Source: Roseovarius sp.
Lineage (GTDB): Bacteria > Pseudomonadota > Alphaproteobacteria > Rhodobacterales > Rhodobacteraceae
Assembly: GCF_030373445.1 (NCBI RefSeq)
Contig: NZ_JAUCYU010000003.1
Coordinates: forward strand, 372,001-436,000
Direction: 5' to 3'
Length of the DNA stretch: 64,000 nucleotides
Below the pieces are notes generated by a model. The model worked only from the letters and a program-made list of their open reading frames with translations, searched no databases and was not told where the DNA came from. The translations under genes were made by a program, and so were the position numbers. This document shows positions 25,431 to 35,973 of the stretch, piece by piece (position 1 is the first letter of the stretch; every line of letters starts with the position of its first letter).

Positions 25431-26846
25431 TCAATACCTGTAATGTTCCGGCTTGTAGGGGCCGTCCTTCGGCACGCCGATATAGTCGGCCTGGTCTTCC
25501 CGAAGTTCGCTCAACTTGACCCCGATCCGCTCGAGGTGCAGCCGGGCGACCTTTTCATCCAGGTGCTTGGGCAGGATGTAGACGTTGTTGTCGTACTGCT
25601 CGCCCTTGGTCCAAAGCTCGATCTGCGCCAGAACCTGGTTGGTGAAGCTGGCCGACATCACGAAGGACGGGTGGCCCGTCGCATTGCCGAGGTTCAGCAG
25701 GCGACCTTCCGACAGAAGGATGATCCGCGCCCCGCTCGGCATCTCGATCATGTCCACCTGGTCCTTGATGTTGGTCCACTTGTGGTTCTTCAGGTTCGCC
25801 ACCTGGATCTCGTTGTCGAAGTGGCCGATGTTGCCGACGATCGCCATGTCCTTCATGTCGCGCATGTGCTCGATGCGGATGACGTCCTTGTTGCCGGTCG
25901 TGGTGATGAAGATATCGGCCGATGTGACCACGTCTTCCAGCGTGACAACCTCGTAGCCATCCATCGCCGCCTGAAGCGCGCAGATCGGGTCGACCTCCGT
26001 CACCTTCACGCGGGCGCCCGCACCCGACAGCGAGGCGGCCGAGCCCTTGCCCACGTCACCATAGCCACAGACCACGGCCACCTTGCCGGCCATCATCGTG
26101 TCGGTCGCGCGGCGAATACCGTCGACGAGGCTCTCTTTACAGCCATACTTGTTGTCGAACTTCGACTTGGTCACGCTGTCATTCACGTTGATCGCCGGGA
26201 ACGGCAGGTGGCCCTTCTCCATCATCTTGTAGAGGCGATGCACGCCGGTCGTGGTTTCCTCGGAAACCCCCTTGATCATGTGCCGCTGCTTGACGAACCA
26301 GCCCGGGCTTTCCTTCATCCGCTTCTTGATCTGCGCGAAGAGGTATTGCTCCTCCTCGCTCTCGGGAGACTCGATCAGGTCGGTCTCGCCCTCTTCGACG
26401 CGGGCGCCGATGAGAACGTACAGCGTCGCATCACCGCCATCATCGAGGATCATGTTCGCGCCACCCTCTTCGAACTGGAAGATCTGGTCGCAATATTCCC
26501 AGTATTCCTCGAGCGTCTCGCCCTTCACGGCGAAAACGGGCGTGCCGCCTTCCGCGATGACGGCGGCCGCGTGGTCCTGCGTCGAGAAGATATTGCAGCT
26601 CGCCCAGCGCACGTCGGCGCCCAGCGCAACCAGCGTCTCGATCAGGCAGGCCGTCTGGATCGTCATGTGCAGCGACCCGGCGATCCGCGCGCCTTTAAGC
26701 GGCTTCGCCTCGCCATACTCCTCCCGCAGGGCCATCAGCCCCGGCATCTCCGTCTCGGCGATGTCCAGCTCCCGCCGGCCAAAGCCGGCGAGGTTGATGT
26801 CGCGGATCGCGCTGTCTTCGGGTGCAAAGCTTTCCGGCTTGTTCAT
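25431..26846 (-). CDS. ahcY: Adenosylhomocysteinase
   Basis: The 471-residue protein has the bacterial SAHase length and the expected NAD-binding segment [36 protein letters not shown], the [15 protein letters not shown] active-site region, and the C-terminus [11 protein letters not shown]. It splits S-adenosylhomocysteine into adenosine and homocysteine. AAGGA precedes the ATG. It lies between metK and the adenosine kinase gene, completing recycling of the product made by the methyltransferase at 32845. Confidence 0.97.
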   Translation of the reverse strand: MNKPESFAPEDSAIRDINLAGFGRRELDIAETEMPGLMALREEYGEAKPLKGARIAGSLHMTIQTACLIETLVALGADVRWASCNIFSTQDHAAAVIAEGGTPVFAVKGETLEEYWEYCDQIFQFEEGGANMILDDGGDATLYVLIGARVEEGETDLIESPESEEEQYLFAQIKKRMKESPGWFVKQRHMIKGVSEETTTGVHRLYKMMEKGHLPFPAINVNDSVTKSKFDNKYGCKESLVDGIRRATDTMMAGKVAVVCGYGDVGKGSAASLSGAGARVKVTEVDPICALQAAMDGYEVVTLEDVVTSADIFITTTGNKDVIRIEHMRDMKDMAIVGNIGHFDNEIQVANLKNHKWTNIKDQVDMIEMPSGARIILLSEGRLLNLGNATGHPSFVMSASFTNQVLAQIELWTKGEQYDNNVYILPKHLDEKVARLHLERIGVKLSELREDQADYIGVPKDGPYKPEHYRY

Positions 26847-26881
26847 GTCCCGTGTCCTTTCTATTCAGTCCGTGTTCCGTC

Positions 26882-28072
26882 TCACTCGGCCGCGGCAGAG
26901 GCGCCAAACGTGCGCGCCAGCTCGTCGGCGAGGTCGGTGCGTTCCCAGCTGAACCCGCCGTCATCGGCCGGCACCCGCCCGAAATGGCCATAGGCCGCGG
27001 TGCGGGCATAGATCGGCTTCAGCAGGTCGAGGTGATCGCGGATGCCACGCGGCGTCAGGCGCACCATCTCGCGCAGCATCGCGGCCAGCTTCGTCTCGTC
27101 CACCCGGCCGGTGCCCAGCGTGTCGACGTAAAGCGCCACGGGCTCCGGCACGCCGATCGCATAGGCGAGCTGGATCTGGCACTTGTCAGCCAGCCCCGCG
27201 GCCACGACGTTCTTGGCCATGTAGCGCGAGATATAGGCCGCCGAGCGGTCGACTTTCGTGGGGTCCTTGCCCGAGAACGCCCCGCCGCCATGCGGTGCGG
27301 CGCCGCCATAGGTGTCGACGATGATCTTGCGGCCTGTCAGGCCCGCGTCGCCATCCGGCCCGCCGATCACGAAATTGCCCGTCGGGTTGACGATGATCTT
27401 GTCCTGCGACGGCAGGCTCCAGCCCTCCGCCTTGAAGCAATCGGTGATGTAGGGCTCGACCAGCTTGCGCACGTCGTCCTGGCTCAGCCCCTCGGCATGC
27501 TGCGTGGACACGACGACCGTGTCGATCCCCACCGGCTTGCCGTTCTGGTACTTGAGCGTCACCTGGCTCTTGGCATCCGGCCCGAAATTCGGCTGCTTGC
27601 CGGATTTCCGGTCCTCGGCCATCGTGCGCAGGATCTTGTGCGCGAACTGGATCGGCGCCGGCATCAGCTCCTCGGTTTCGTTGCAGGCGTAACCGAACAT
27701 GATGCCCTGGTCGCCGGCACCTTCCTCGCCCTTGTCGCCCTCGTCGACGCCCATGGCGATATCGGCCGATTGCGCGTGCAGGCGGCAGACGATCTCGGCA
27801 TCCTTCCACGAGAACCCGTGCTGGTCATAACCGATGTCCTTGATCGCATCCCGCGCGATCTGCTCGACATCCTTCAGCACGCTTTCCGGGCCGCGCACCT
27901 CGCCGGCGATGGTCACGTGGTCCGTGGTGGCCAGCGTCTCGCAGGCCACGCGCGATTGCGGATCAGCGGCGAGGTAGGCATCCAGCACCGCGTCCGAGAT
28001 CCGGTCACAGACCTTGTCGGGGTGCCCTTCGGACACCGACTCGCTGGTAAAAAGCCATGACTTGTCGCTCAT
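26882..28072 (-). CDS. metK: S-adenosylmethionine synthetase
   Basis: The 396-residue protein opens with [28 protein letters not shown] and carries [22 protein letters not shown], the ATP/methionine-binding signatures of MetK. The start at 28072 (MSDKSWLF) has AAGGA upstream; the track's earlier start has no support. It makes SAM from methionine and ATP. It is followed after 35 bases by ahcY. I saw no recognisable SAM riboswitch upstream. Confidence 0.97.
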   Translation of the reverse strand: MSDKSWLFTSESVSEGHPDKVCDRISDAVLDAYLAADPQSRVACETLATTDHVTIAGEVRGPESVLKDVEQIARDAIKDIGYDQHGFSWKDAEIVCRLHAQSADIAMGVDEGDKGEEGAGDQGIMFGYACNETEELMPAPIQFAHKILRTMAEDRKSGKQPNFGPDAKSQVTLKYQNGKPVGIDTVVVSTQHAEGLSQDDVRKLVEPYITDCFKAEGWSLPSQDKIIVNPTGNFVIGGPDGDAGLTGRKIIVDTYGGAAPHGGGAFSGKDPTKVDRSAAYISRYMAKNVVAAGLADKCQIQLAYAIGVPEPVALYVDTLGTGRVDETKLAAMLREMVRLTPRGIRDHLDLLKPIYARTAAYGHFGRVPADDGGFSWERTDLADELARTFGASAAAE

Positions 28073-28113
28073 AATAGTCCTTTCTCCACTGTCGTGGGGT
28101 TGGGTCGCTTTTG

Positions 28114-28133
28114 GCAAAAAACCGAGTTTTTGC
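28114..28133 (-). terminator. Weak AT-rich hairpin between metH and metK
   Basis: On the minus strand GCAAAAACTCGGTTTTTTGC forms a short AT-rich stem after the metH stop. It may give partial termination or may be chance. Confidence 0.25.
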
Positions 28134-28138
28134 TGGGG

Positions 28139-30805
28139 TCAGGCGATCTTGCGATCGGCCGATGACTTGTCGGGCGTGTAGGACAGGCTGGGTTGCAGCC
28201 ACGCCTCCACCTCGGCAATCTCCATGCCCTTGCGCTCGGCGTAATCGGCCACCTGGTCGGGACCAATCCGACCGATCCCGAAATAGGCCGAGTCCGGGTG
28301 GGCGAAGTACAGCCCCGACACCGCCGAGGCCGGCCACATCGCGCAGCTTTCGGTCAGCGTCACGCCGGTATGCTCGGGCGCGTTCAGCAGGTCGAACAGC
28401 GTGCGCTTCTCCGTGTGGTCAGGGTTGGCCGGATAGCCGGGCGCGGGGCGGATGCCGCGATACTGCTCGCGGATAAGCGCCTCGTTATCCAGCGCCTCGT
28501 CCGAGGCATAGCCCCACAGGCTGCGCCGCACGCGGGCATGCAGCGCCTCGGCAAAGGCCTCGGCAATCCGGTCGCCCAGCGCCTGCACCATGATCGAGTC
28601 GTAATCGTTGCCCTCTGCCTTCATCCGGTCGGAGATCTCGTGCACCTCCGGCCCGGCGGTGACGGTGAACCCGCCGACCCAGTCGTCGGTGCCCGCGGGC
28701 GCCACGAAATCGGCCAGGCACATCTGCGGCTTGCCGTTCGACTTGCTGCGCTGCTGGCGCAGCTGCGGCATCCGGGCGCTCACCGTCTTGCGGCTTTCAT
28801 CCGCCCAGACCACGATGTCGTCGCCCTGCGCATTAGCGGGCCAGAGCCCGACAACACCCCGCGGGCTGAACCAATCCTCTTTCTCGATCCGGTCCAGCAT
28901 CTTCTGCGCGTTGTCATACAGCTCGCGCGCGGCGGGCCCCTTGTCGGGATCCTCGAAGATCTTCGGGAACTTGCCCTTCATCTCCCACGTATTGAAGAAC
29001 GGCGTCCAGTCGATGAACTCCCGCAGCTTGGCGATGCCCATGTCGTCGATCACCGTCAGGCCCGGCGTCTGCGGCGCGGGCGGGGTGTAATCCTCCCATC
29101 CGCCGTCGAACTTGTCCTTCCGCGCCTCGGCCAGCGGGGCCGTGGGCCGGTCGCCCTGCCCGCTCATGCCGTCGCGCAGCTTCTCCTGTTCCTGCGAAAT
29201 CCCGGCCAGGTACTCCGGCCGCGCCGTCTTGGACAGCAGCCGCGACACCACGCCCACCGCCTTCGAGGCGTCATCCACATGGATCACCCCGTGCTCATAT
29301 TCCGGCGCGATCTTCAGCGCGGTGTGCTTCTTCGAGGTGGTCGCCCCGCCAATGAGCAGCGGCAAGTCCATCCCCTGCCGCTTCATCTCGGCGGCCACGT
29401 CGACCATCCGGTCAAGCGACGGCGTGATCAGCCCGGAAAGCCCGATGATATCCGCCTTCTCCTTCTTCGCGGCGGCCAGGATATCCTCGGTCGGCACCAT
29501 CACGCCAAGGTCGACCACGTCGTAATTGTTGCACTGCAACACGACGCCCACGATGTTCTTGCCGATATCGTGCACGTCGCCCTTCACGGTCGCCATCACC
29601 ACCTTGCCCTTGGCCGAGGTATCGCCCGACTGGCGCTTTTCCTCTTCCATGAAGGGCAGAAGATGCGCCACGGCGGCTTTCATCACCCGGGCCGATTTCA
29701 CCACCTGCGGCAGGAACATCTTGCCGTCGCCGAACAGGTCGCCGACCACGTTCATCCCGTCCATCAGCGGCCCCTCGATCACGTCGAGCGGCTTCTCGGC
29801 CCGCTGGCGGCACTCCTCGGTGTCATCCACCACGTAATCGGTGATGCCATGCACCAGCGCGTGCTCGAGCCGCTTCTCGACCTCCTGCTCGCGCCATTTC
29901 GGGTCTTCCTTCTTCGACGCCTCGCCCGAGCCCTTGTACTTGTCGGCGATGTCCAGCAGCCGCTCGGTCGCGTCGTCGCGCCGGTTCAGCAGCACGTCCT
30001 CGACCCGCTCGCGCAGCTCCTCGGGAATGTCGTCATAGACGGTGATCTGCCCGGCATTGACGATCCCCATGTTCATGCCCAGCGGGATCGCGTGGTACAG
30101 GAACGCCGAATGCATCGCCTCGCGCACGGCATTGTTGCCGCGGAAGCTGAACGACACGTTCGACAGGCCGCCCGAGACATGGCAATGCGGCATCGCCTCC
30201 TTGATCATCCGGGTCGCCTCGAAAAAGGCGTTGGCGTAATCGTTGTGCTCCTCGATCCCCGTCGCCACGGCAAAGATGTTGGGATCGAAGATGATATCCC
30301 ACGGCTCGAACCCCGCCTTCTCGACCAGCAGGTCATGCGACCGCTTGCAGATCTCGAACTTGTGCTGCGCGGTCTCAGCCTGCCCGTTCTCGTCGAAGGC
30401 CATCACCACCACGGCGGCGCCATAGCGGCGCACGGTGCGGGCCTGTTCGAGAAACGCCTCCTCGCCCTCCTTCAGCGAGATGGAGTTGACCACGGCCCGC
30501 CCCTGCACGCATTTCAGCCCGGCCTCGATCACCTCGAACTTCGAGCTGTCGATCATCACCGGCACGCGGCTGATATCGGGCTCCGACGCGATCAGGTTCA
30601 GGAAGGTCTTCATCGCCTCTTCCGAGTCGAGCAGCCCCTCGTCCATGTTCACGTCGATGATCTGGGCGCCGTTCTCGACCTGCTGGCGCGCCACGTCGAG
30701 CGCGGTGGCATAATCCCCGTCCATGATCAGGTTCTTGAACTTGGCCGAGCCCGTCACATTGGTCCGCTCGCCGATATTGATGAAGCTGGAAACACCTGTG
30801 TTCAT
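28139..30805 (-). CDS. metH: Methionine synthase, C-terminal subunit (pterin, cobalamin and activation domains)
   Basis: The 888-residue protein lacks the homocysteine domain. In order it has a methyltetrahydrofolate-binding domain ([15 protein letters not shown] at 9-23), a cap, and a cobalamin domain with DVHDIGKN (residues 410-417, His412 as cobalt ligand) plus IGGATTS. The SAM-binding reactivation domain has [15 protein letters not shown] near residue 795. The start overlaps the stop of the upstream homocysteine-domain gene (ATGA), so the two are expressed together and sum to about 1,245 residues, the length of one-piece MetH. It methylates homocysteine to methionine. Confidence 0.95.
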   Translation of the reverse strand: MNTGVSSFINIGERTNVTGSAKFKNLIMDGDYATALDVARQQVENGAQIIDVNMDEGLLDSEEAMKTFLNLIASEPDISRVPVMIDSSKFEVIEAGLKCVQGRAVVNSISLKEGEEAFLEQARTVRRYGAAVVVMAFDENGQAETAQHKFEICKRSHDLLVEKAGFEPWDIIFDPNIFAVATGIEEHNDYANAFFEATRMIKEAMPHCHVSGGLSNVSFSFRGNNAVREAMHSAFLYHAIPLGMNMGIVNAGQITVYDDIPEELRERVEDVLLNRRDDATERLLDIADKYKGSGEASKKEDPKWREQEVEKRLEHALVHGITDYVVDDTEECRQRAEKPLDVIEGPLMDGMNVVGDLFGDGKMFLPQVVKSARVMKAAVAHLLPFMEEEKRQSGDTSAKGKVVMATVKGDVHDIGKNIVGVVLQCNNYDVVDLGVMVPTEDILAAAKKEKADIIGLSGLITPSLDRMVDVAAEMKRQGMDLPLLIGGATTSKKHTALKIAPEYEHGVIHVDDASKAVGVVSRLLSKTARPEYLAGISQEQEKLRDGMSGQGDRPTAPLAEARKDKFDGGWEDYTPPAPQTPGLTVIDDMGIAKLREFIDWTPFFNTWEMKGKFPKIFEDPDKGPAARELYDNAQKMLDRIEKEDWFSPRGVVGLWPANAQGDDIVVWADESRKTVSARMPQLRQQRSKSNGKPQMCLADFVAPAGTDDWVGGFTVTAGPEVHEISDRMKAEGNDYDSIMVQALGDRIAEAFAEALHARVRRSLWGYASDEALDNEALIREQYRGIRPAPGYPANPDHTEKRTLFDLLNAPEHTGVTLTESCAMWPASAVSGLYFAHPDSAYFGIGRIGPDQVADYAERKGMEIAEVEAWLQPSLSYTPDKSSADRKIA

Positions 30806-31875
30806 GCCGCGCCCTCCTTGGTGGCCGCGCCCTGCGCTTCGAACATCTCCAGCCCGCTCAGGCGCATCCGGCGCACCTTCTGCGGTATCTTGCGCGGGCT
30901 CTTGCCCTCGACCGCCTGCGCGATGGCGCGGATATGATCGGGCGTCGTGCCACAGCAGCCGCCGACAATGTTCACAAGACCGGAACTGGCCCACTCTTCC
31001 AGGTGCTCGGCGGTCTCCTCCGGCGTCTCGTCATAGCCGCCCATCTCGTTGGGCAGGCCCGCGTTCGGATAGGCGCTGATGCGCGTGTCGGCGACCTCGG
31101 ACAGCGTGCGCACGTGCTGGCGCATCTCGCCCGCGCCCAGCGCACAGTTCAGCCCGATGGAAAACGGCCGCGCATGGCTCATCGAGACCCAGAACGCCTC
31201 GGGCGTCTGCCCGGTCAGCGTGCGGCCCGAGCGGTCGGTGATCGTGCCGGAAATCATCAGCGGCGGAATGGTGAGCCCCTCGTCCGACAGGCTGTCGATG
31301 GCGAAAAGCGCCGCCTTGGCGTTGAGCGTGTCGAAGATCGTCTCGATCAGCAGCACATCCGCGCCCGCCTCGATCAGCGCCCTCGCCGCCTCGCCATAAG
31401 CCTTTGCCAGGTCGTCGAACGTCACCCCGCGGAAGCCCGGGTCGTTCACGTCCGGCGAAATGCTGGCGGTCTGGTTCGTCGGCCCGATGGCGCCCGCCAC
31501 CCAGCGGGGTTTCTCGGGCGTCGCCACCGCGTCCGCCGCCTCGCGCGCCAGCTTCACCGACTCGACATTCATCTCGACCACCAGGTCGGTCATGTCGTAA
31601 TCGGCCTGGCTGATCGCGTTGGCCCCGAAGGTGTTGGTGCCAAGGATATCGGCGCCCGCCGCCAGGAAGTCATCGTGGATCTTCCGGATCATGTCCGGCT
31701 GCGTCAGCGACAGCAGCTCGTTGTTGCCGCCCACGTCGCTGGGATGGTCCTTGAACCTTTCCCCTCGATAGGTCGCCTCGTCCGGCTTTCCCTGCTGGAT
31801 CATCGTGCCCATGGCCCCGTCCAGCACAAGGATACGGTCCTCGATCGCGGCTCTTATGTCGTTGGTCTTGGTCAT
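30802..31875 (-). CDS. metH: Methionine synthase, homocysteine-binding subunit
   Basis: This 357-residue homocysteine S-methyltransferase domain begins with [14 protein letters not shown]. Zinc ligands are visible as Cys in [11 protein letters not shown] (about residue 236) and the Cys pair in [14 protein letters not shown] (about 303-304). It corresponds to the first module of MetH and overlaps the second gene by 4 bases. The ribosome site GAAGGA precedes the ATG. The domain could also act with other methyl donors (as BHMT), but the direct coupling to the rest of MetH makes a split enzyme the best reading. Confidence 0.93.
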   Translation of the reverse strand: MTKTNDIRAAIEDRILVLDGAMGTMIQQGKPDEATYRGERFKDHPSDVGGNNELLSLTQPDMIRKIHDDFLAAGADILGTNTFGANAISQADYDMTDLVVEMNVESVKLAREAADAVATPEKPRWVAGAIGPTNQTASISPDVNDPGFRGVTFDDLAKAYGEAARALIEAGADVLLIETIFDTLNAKAALFAIDSLSDEGLTIPPLMISGTITDRSGRTLTGQTPEAFWVSMSHARPFSIGLNCALGAGEMRQHVRTLSEVADTRISAYPNAGLPNEMGGYDETPEETAEHLEEWASSGLVNIVGGCCGTTPDHIRAIAQAVEGKSPRKIPQKVRRMRLSGLEMFEAQGAATKEGAA

Positions 31876-31890
31876 GCGTCCTTCAATCCT

Positions 31891-32763
31891 TCAAGCGGCG
31901 TCTTCCGCAGGTATATCTGGTGTCAGCCCCAATGTCCTGCACACGGCCAGGGTCACCTTGGGCTGGTTGAGCGTGTAGAAGTGGAACTCCCTCACACCCT
32001 CGTCGATCAGGCGGCGGCACTGCTCGGCGGCCACGCCGGTGGCCACCATGGCGCGGGTCTCGGGCGCATCGTCAAGCCCGTCGAACATCTGGCCCAGCCA
32101 GTCGGGGATCGACGCGCCGCACCTCTCCGAGAACCGCTTAAGCCCGGCGAAGTTCGACACCGGCATGATCCCCGGCACGATCGGTGCCTCGATACCGGCC
32201 GCCCGGGCCCGGTCGATGAACCGCAGCACCGTATCGGTGTCGAAGGCATATTGCGTGATCGCCCGTGCCGCACCGTTGTCGATCTTGCGCTTGAGATGGT
32301 CAAGGTCTCCCTTCGCATCACTGGCTTCCGGATGCACCTCCGGGTAGGCCGCGACGGAAATGTCGAAATCCCCCACCCGGCGCAGCGCACCGACCAGCTC
32401 GGCGGCATCGCGATAGCCGTCCTCGGGCACCGTCTCGCCATCGGGCAGGTCCCCGCGCAGGGCGACGATCTTGCGGATACCGCTCTCCCAGAACCCCTCG
32501 GCCTGCCGGTCGATCTCGGCCCGGCTGGCACCGACACAGGTGAAGTGATGCGCCACCGGAAGGCCGGTGCGGTTGGCCACCATCTCGACCATGCGCGCGG
32601 TCCGGTCACGGGTCGTGCCGCCGGCGCCGTAGGTGACCGAGAAGTATTTCGGCTCGGCCGCGCTCAACTGCCTGACGGTGTCCTGAAGCCGGGTCACGCC
32701 GGCCTCGGTCTTGGGGGGGAAAAGCTCGAAGGATATCGACAGATCGTCGGACATGCCTGTCAT
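31891..32763 (-). CDS. metF: Methylenetetrahydrofolate reductase
   Basis: The 290-residue protein has the MetF TIM-barrel opening SISFELFPPKTEAG, then FSVTYGAGGTTRDRT and IVALRGDLPDG, with the FAD-binding PGIMPVSNFAGLKRFSE region later. It reduces 5,10-methylene-THF to 5-methyl-THF, the donor for MetH just downstream. Three in-frame ATGs lie at 32778, 32763 and 32754; I chose 32763 because GGAG lies at a usable distance. It follows the betaine methyltransferase gene with a strong hairpin in between. Confidence 0.95.
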   Translation of the reverse strand: MTGMSDDLSISFELFPPKTEAGVTRLQDTVRQLSAAEPKYFSVTYGAGGTTRDRTARMVEMVANRTGLPVAHHFTCVGASRAEIDRQAEGFWESGIRKIVALRGDLPDGETVPEDGYRDAAELVGALRRVGDFDISVAAYPEVHPEASDAKGDLDHLKRKIDNGAARAITQYAFDTDTVLRFIDRARAAGIEAPIVPGIMPVSNFAGLKRFSERCGASIPDWLGQMFDGLDDAPETRAMVATGVAAEQCRRLIDEGVREFHFYTLNQPKVTLAVCRTLGLTPDIPAEDAA

Positions 32764-32810
32764 GTGCGGGGTCTCCATCTCGGTGATCGGGAAGGAAGAA
32801 ATCGGGCGGC

Positions 32811-32836
32811 GGCGGGGGTGCCGGAACACCCCCGCC
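32811..32836 (-). terminator. Strong hairpin between the betaine methyltransferase gene and metF
   Basis: GGCGGGGGTG pairs perfectly with CACCCCCGCC across a 6-base loop, eight bases past the methyltransferase stop on the minus strand, followed by a T-rich tract (TTTCTTCC). It may cut readthrough so that the methyltransferase is made in excess over the cycle enzymes. Confidence 0.55.
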
Positions 32837-32844
32837 CCGTCGGG

Positions 32845-34536
32845 TCAGTGCCGCACGGGTTTGCGGAATTGCTGGATGCCCCAGGCGAGATGCCCGTCAT
32901 CCGCGGCCTTGACCCAGTTCTGCAGTCCCGTCGCCATCTTGTCGAGATACTCGGCCGAACAGCCTTTCTCGCGAAGCTGGTCGTAATGGGCCAGAAGCTC
33001 CTCGCGGACCCGGTCGTAATGCGTCCGCAGGTCGGCGACCGCCTCTTCCTGCTTGACCGTCTCGAAGCCCAGCTTCTCGGCCGTCTCGCGATAGAAGGCG
33101 GGCGAGCCCAGGCTGTTGAGCTGCAGCCGGTCATAGACGGGCTGTAACACGCCCTCGGGCACGTCGTCGGCCTGCATCGGGTCGGTAAAGATGAGGTGCC
33201 CGCCGGGCTTCAGCACGCGGAACGCCTCCGCCAGGACCTGGTCGCGCTGGTCGGAATGCAGGAACGCATCCTGGCTCCAGACCACGTCGACACTGTCGTC
33301 GGCTTCGGGCACATCCTCGAACACGCCGTGGCGGATGCCGATCTTGCCGGCCAGCCGCGCGGCCCGCACCTTGCCGAGATTGTACTCGTTCTGCGTCTCG
33401 GAAATGTTCAGGCAGACGGCCTCGCACCCGGTCTTCTTCACCAGTTGCCGCATGGCCCCGCCATAGCCGGCCCCGAGGTCCAGGACACGCGATCCCGATT
33501 TCAGCTCCGGCAGCGCCTCGATCATCGCGTCGATCGACAGGTCGCTCGCCTCGCGGATGTTCTTGGTGGTCTCGTACCGCCCGATATGCAGGTCCTCGCC
33601 ACCCCAGATGGTGGAATAGAACGTGTCGGCATCGTCGCTGTCGTAATAGGTCTCGGTGATATCGCGGATATCGGCCTGCCCATCGGCGCCGTTACCACCC
33701 CAGCGCGCCACGTGCTCGGCGGATTTCTCCGCGACGTGGATGAAGAAGTCGGGCTCGTCCTCGGCATAGGTCTCCTGGAAATCGCCATAGGTGCGCACCC
33801 GCTCGAACCCGGCCTCGCGGAACAGGCGGCGCATGTAGTCCTTGCGGATCGGGCACAGGTTCAGCGTGTAGGACGCCCCGTCCGGGAAGTCATAGCGCAT
33901 CCGGCACAGGCCCTCGTCGATATGCTCGGGCTCGGCGCTCACGTCGTCGCCACAGTAGTAATACTTGTGCTTGCTCGAAAACCCGTGGTCCAGCATCTCG
34001 TCATAGTTCCGCTGGTCGAGGATCAGCACGCCGTCATGCTTCAGCGCGGCATAGAACTCGGCCAGCGCGCGGCGACGGTCCTGTTCCTCGTGCAGGTGGG
34101 TAAAGGAATTGCCGAGACAGATGATCGCGTCATACTTGCCGTGGATGTCGCGGTTGAGCCAGCGCCAGTCCGCCTGCGAGGTCTTCAGGATCAGGCCCCG
34201 CGCCTGGCCGTTCTCGAACGCCTTGGCGACCATCGCGGCATTGCCATCCGACGCGGTCACGTCGAACCCCGCCTCGGTCAGCCGGACCGAGTGGAACCCG
34301 GTCCCGCAGGCCACGTCCAGCACCCGCTCCTTGCCGCGGGCCTTGAGGATATCGATGAAGAACTGGCCCTCGCTCTGCGCCCGGCCGTCCCAGTCGATCA
34401 GCTCGTCCCACTTGTCGACGAACGGGGTGACGTATTCCTTCCGGTAGTGCCCCGTCTCACGATCCTCCAGCGGGTCCTTGCTATAGGCCTGCTGGGTCAT
34501 GGTCAGTTCGGCATTGCCGGCAACGTCGCTGGTCAT
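32845..34536 (-). CDS. Glycine/sarcosine N-methyltransferase fused to sarcosine/dimethylglycine N-methyltransferase
   Basis: The 563-residue protein has two SAM-dependent methyltransferase domains. The N-terminal one (about 1-285; ERVLDVACGTGFHSVRL, IICLGNSFTHL) resembles glycine sarcosine methyltransferase. The C-terminal one (about 300-563; SRVLDLGAGYGGAMRQL, VVWSQDAFLHS) resembles sarcosine dimethylglycine methyltransferase. Together they would convert glycine to glycine betaine with three SAM. Separate genes and fused forms are both known in halophiles. The ATG at 34536 has GGAGAG upstream; the longer frame in the track is not supported. It heads the methyl-cycle cluster, which supplies SAM and removes SAH. 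Osmoprotection is the likely purpose. Confidence 0.93.
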   Translation of the reverse strand: MTSDVAGNAELTMTQQAYSKDPLEDRETGHYRKEYVTPFVDKWDELIDWDGRAQSEGQFFIDILKARGKERVLDVACGTGFHSVRLTEAGFDVTASDGNAAMVAKAFENGQARGLILKTSQADWRWLNRDIHGKYDAIICLGNSFTHLHEEQDRRRALAEFYAALKHDGVLILDQRNYDEMLDHGFSSKHKYYYCGDDVSAEPEHIDEGLCRMRYDFPDGASYTLNLCPIRKDYMRRLFREAGFERVRTYGDFQETYAEDEPDFFIHVAEKSAEHVARWGGNGADGQADIRDITETYYDSDDADTFYSTIWGGEDLHIGRYETTKNIREASDLSIDAMIEALPELKSGSRVLDLGAGYGGAMRQLVKKTGCEAVCLNISETQNEYNLGKVRAARLAGKIGIRHGVFEDVPEADDSVDVVWSQDAFLHSDQRDQVLAEAFRVLKPGGHLIFTDPMQADDVPEGVLQPVYDRLQLNSLGSPAFYRETAEKLGFETVKQEEAVADLRTHYDRVREELLAHYDQLREKGCSAEYLDKMATGLQNWVKAADDGHLAWGIQQFRKPVRH

Positions 34537-35019
34537 GTGAATCTCTCCGCTATCTGGATGGCACGAGCCCCGAGGCGGGCGCTCGTCAGCCTCCCGCAAT
34601 CCACCTCGTGGAAAACGGAAGCATCGCCATCGGTGTCGTTGTTTTCGCCCCGCACCTCTGGTCGGATGCAAGGCCTGTCAGCCCGCGCGGCCGGCGTGAT
34701 CCGCCTCACCGCCGAGGGTCGGGATGCTTTCCTTGTCGAAGCATTTCTATTCCCGACTCGATGTGCCTAGAGTTATCACTGGCAAGGTACGACTATTCAA
34801 GGTTTGTATGCGACTTTTTCATGAAGTTTGGTACTTTGCCGCACAAACCATTAGTCTTGCCCGAAAATCCATCTGCGCAAACATTCGGCAGAGCGCGCAA
34901 AGTACAACCTAAAGATGAATTTTTTAGCAGTTCATTCGCGTAAAAGCAGCAAATCATCAAGCTAAGCATTTCGTTTCTGCTGACCTTGCGACACCCGGCC
35001 AAGACCGGGCAGGCCCCGT
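34537..35019. other. 483-base gap with AT-rich leader of the betaine cluster
   Basis: No convincing gene lies here; the 111-residue plus-strand frame has no ribosome site. From about 34740 to 34980 the base composition is much more AT-rich than the surroundings. A 9-bp inverted repeat, GTACTTTGC (34831) and GCAAAGTAC (34897), lies within it with a 57-base gap. A good minus-strand promoter is present at 34772-34800. Confidence 0.6.
34772..34800 (-). promoter_or_regulatory. Predicted promoter of the betaine/methyl-cycle operon
   Basis: Read on the minus strand, TTGAAT is followed after exactly 17 bases by GATAAC. This would leave a leader of about 225 bases before the methyltransferase ATG. 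Confidence 0.4.
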
Positions 35020-35724
35020 TCACCGTTTCGCGGCTTCTTCCGCCTCCAGCTTGCGGAAGCGGCCGACCACGGTCTCCCGCGCCACGCCGATATGATAATC
35101 CAGCGCCGCCCGCGCCTCGTCCTGGTCCCCCGACAGAAGCGCGTCGATGATCAGGTAATGGTTCCTTGCCACCAGCCCCGGCTCGTCGAACACCGTCTCG
35201 ATCATCGCCGTACAGGCCTGGATTTCCGAGGCCAGCTTGTCGAACGCCGCAACGAAGCGCTTGTTGCCGCTGCTCTCCACGATCAGCCGATGAAACTGAA
35301 GGTCCACCCCGATCTGCAGGATAAGCTGGTTCTCCTCCGACATGCCCACCATGTCCTCGATCTGCGCCCGCAGCCGGTCGATGATGCCCGCCACCTTCCC
35401 CTCGCGCACCACGCGCGCGGCGGCCTCCCGCTCAATGCACAACCGCAACTCGTAAAGCGAATCGAGGTCCTCGGCATCGATCGTCCGGACAAAGAAGCCC
35501 CGATTCGCGTGCGACACCAAAAGGCCCGTGCTTTCCAGCAGCCGCGCCGCCTCGCGCACCGGCGCCCGGCTGACCCCGAACTCCCTTGCAATCACCGATT
35601 CCGCCACCCTGTCGCCGGGCTTGAGCTTTCCCGACACGATCGCGTCTGTCAGCATTCTCGCGATCTGCTGCGACAGCGCATCGCGCGCAAGGGGCTGGAA
35701 CAGGGGTTCGGGCTTCGATGACAT
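35020..35724 (-). CDS. GntR family regulator, FCD (FadR-like) subfamily
   Basis: The 234-residue protein has a winged helix at about 10-75 (SGKLKPGDRVAESVIAREFGVSRAPVREAARLLESTGLL) and an all-helical FCD domain. Metal-binding-type residues appear in QFHRLIVESSGNKRF and RNHYLIIDAL. It is divergent from the dipeptide-type ABC operon, and a perfect palindrome of FadR-family type lies between them, so it most likely represses that operon and itself. Confidence 0.92.
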   Translation of the reverse strand: MSSKPEPLFQPLARDALSQQIARMLTDAIVSGKLKPGDRVAESVIAREFGVSRAPVREAARLLESTGLLVSHANRGFFVRTIDAEDLDSLYELRLCIEREAAARVVREGKVAGIIDRLRAQIEDMVGMSEENQLILQIGVDLQFHRLIVESSGNKRFVAAFDKLASEIQACTAMIETVFDEPGLVARNHYLIIDALLSGDQDEARAALDYHIGVARETVVGRFRKLEAEEAAKR

Positions 35725-35752
35725 GACCCCAAATTAGCCACCCGATTGTCGT

Positions 35753-35762
35753 TTGTCGACAA
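35753..35762. promoter_or_regulatory. Putative GntR operator
   Basis: TTGTCGACAA is a perfect 10-bp palindrome matching the TNGTNNNACNA-type sites of FCD-subfamily GntR regulators, 29 bases before the gntR start. A second half-site ATTGTCG lies directly beside it. Confidence 0.55.
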
Positions 35763-35973
35763 TTTCGCTTGACTCGGCGCGGGCCAGCCGATGAAGTTGC
35801 CCCATGGTGGCCGGCGGCGAAACGCTGCCGCGCCACGTGACAGCCTGCGCCGCAGACCGGGCCAACCGGCAAGGCGCGCAAGCACGAACGAAGCGGGGGC
35901 CGGCGCGCATCATCGGCGCATGGCTCTGGCCGGACGAACCGGCGCCCGCGAAACCAAAATCAGGGAGCCACAG

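Noticed and set aside
28073-28138. SAM or SAH riboswitch before metK/ahcY
   Set aside because: The 66-base and 35-base gaps show only ribosome sites and a weak AT-rich stem; nothing matches a known aptamer layout.
28139-31875. Frameshift in metH
   Set aside because: The two parts join at a clean ATGA overlap with complete domain boundaries and a ribosome site, so this is a natural split.
34608-34943. 111-residue plus-strand frame upstream of the betaine operon
   Set aside because: No ribosome site, no recognisable domain, and it crosses the predicted promoter region.
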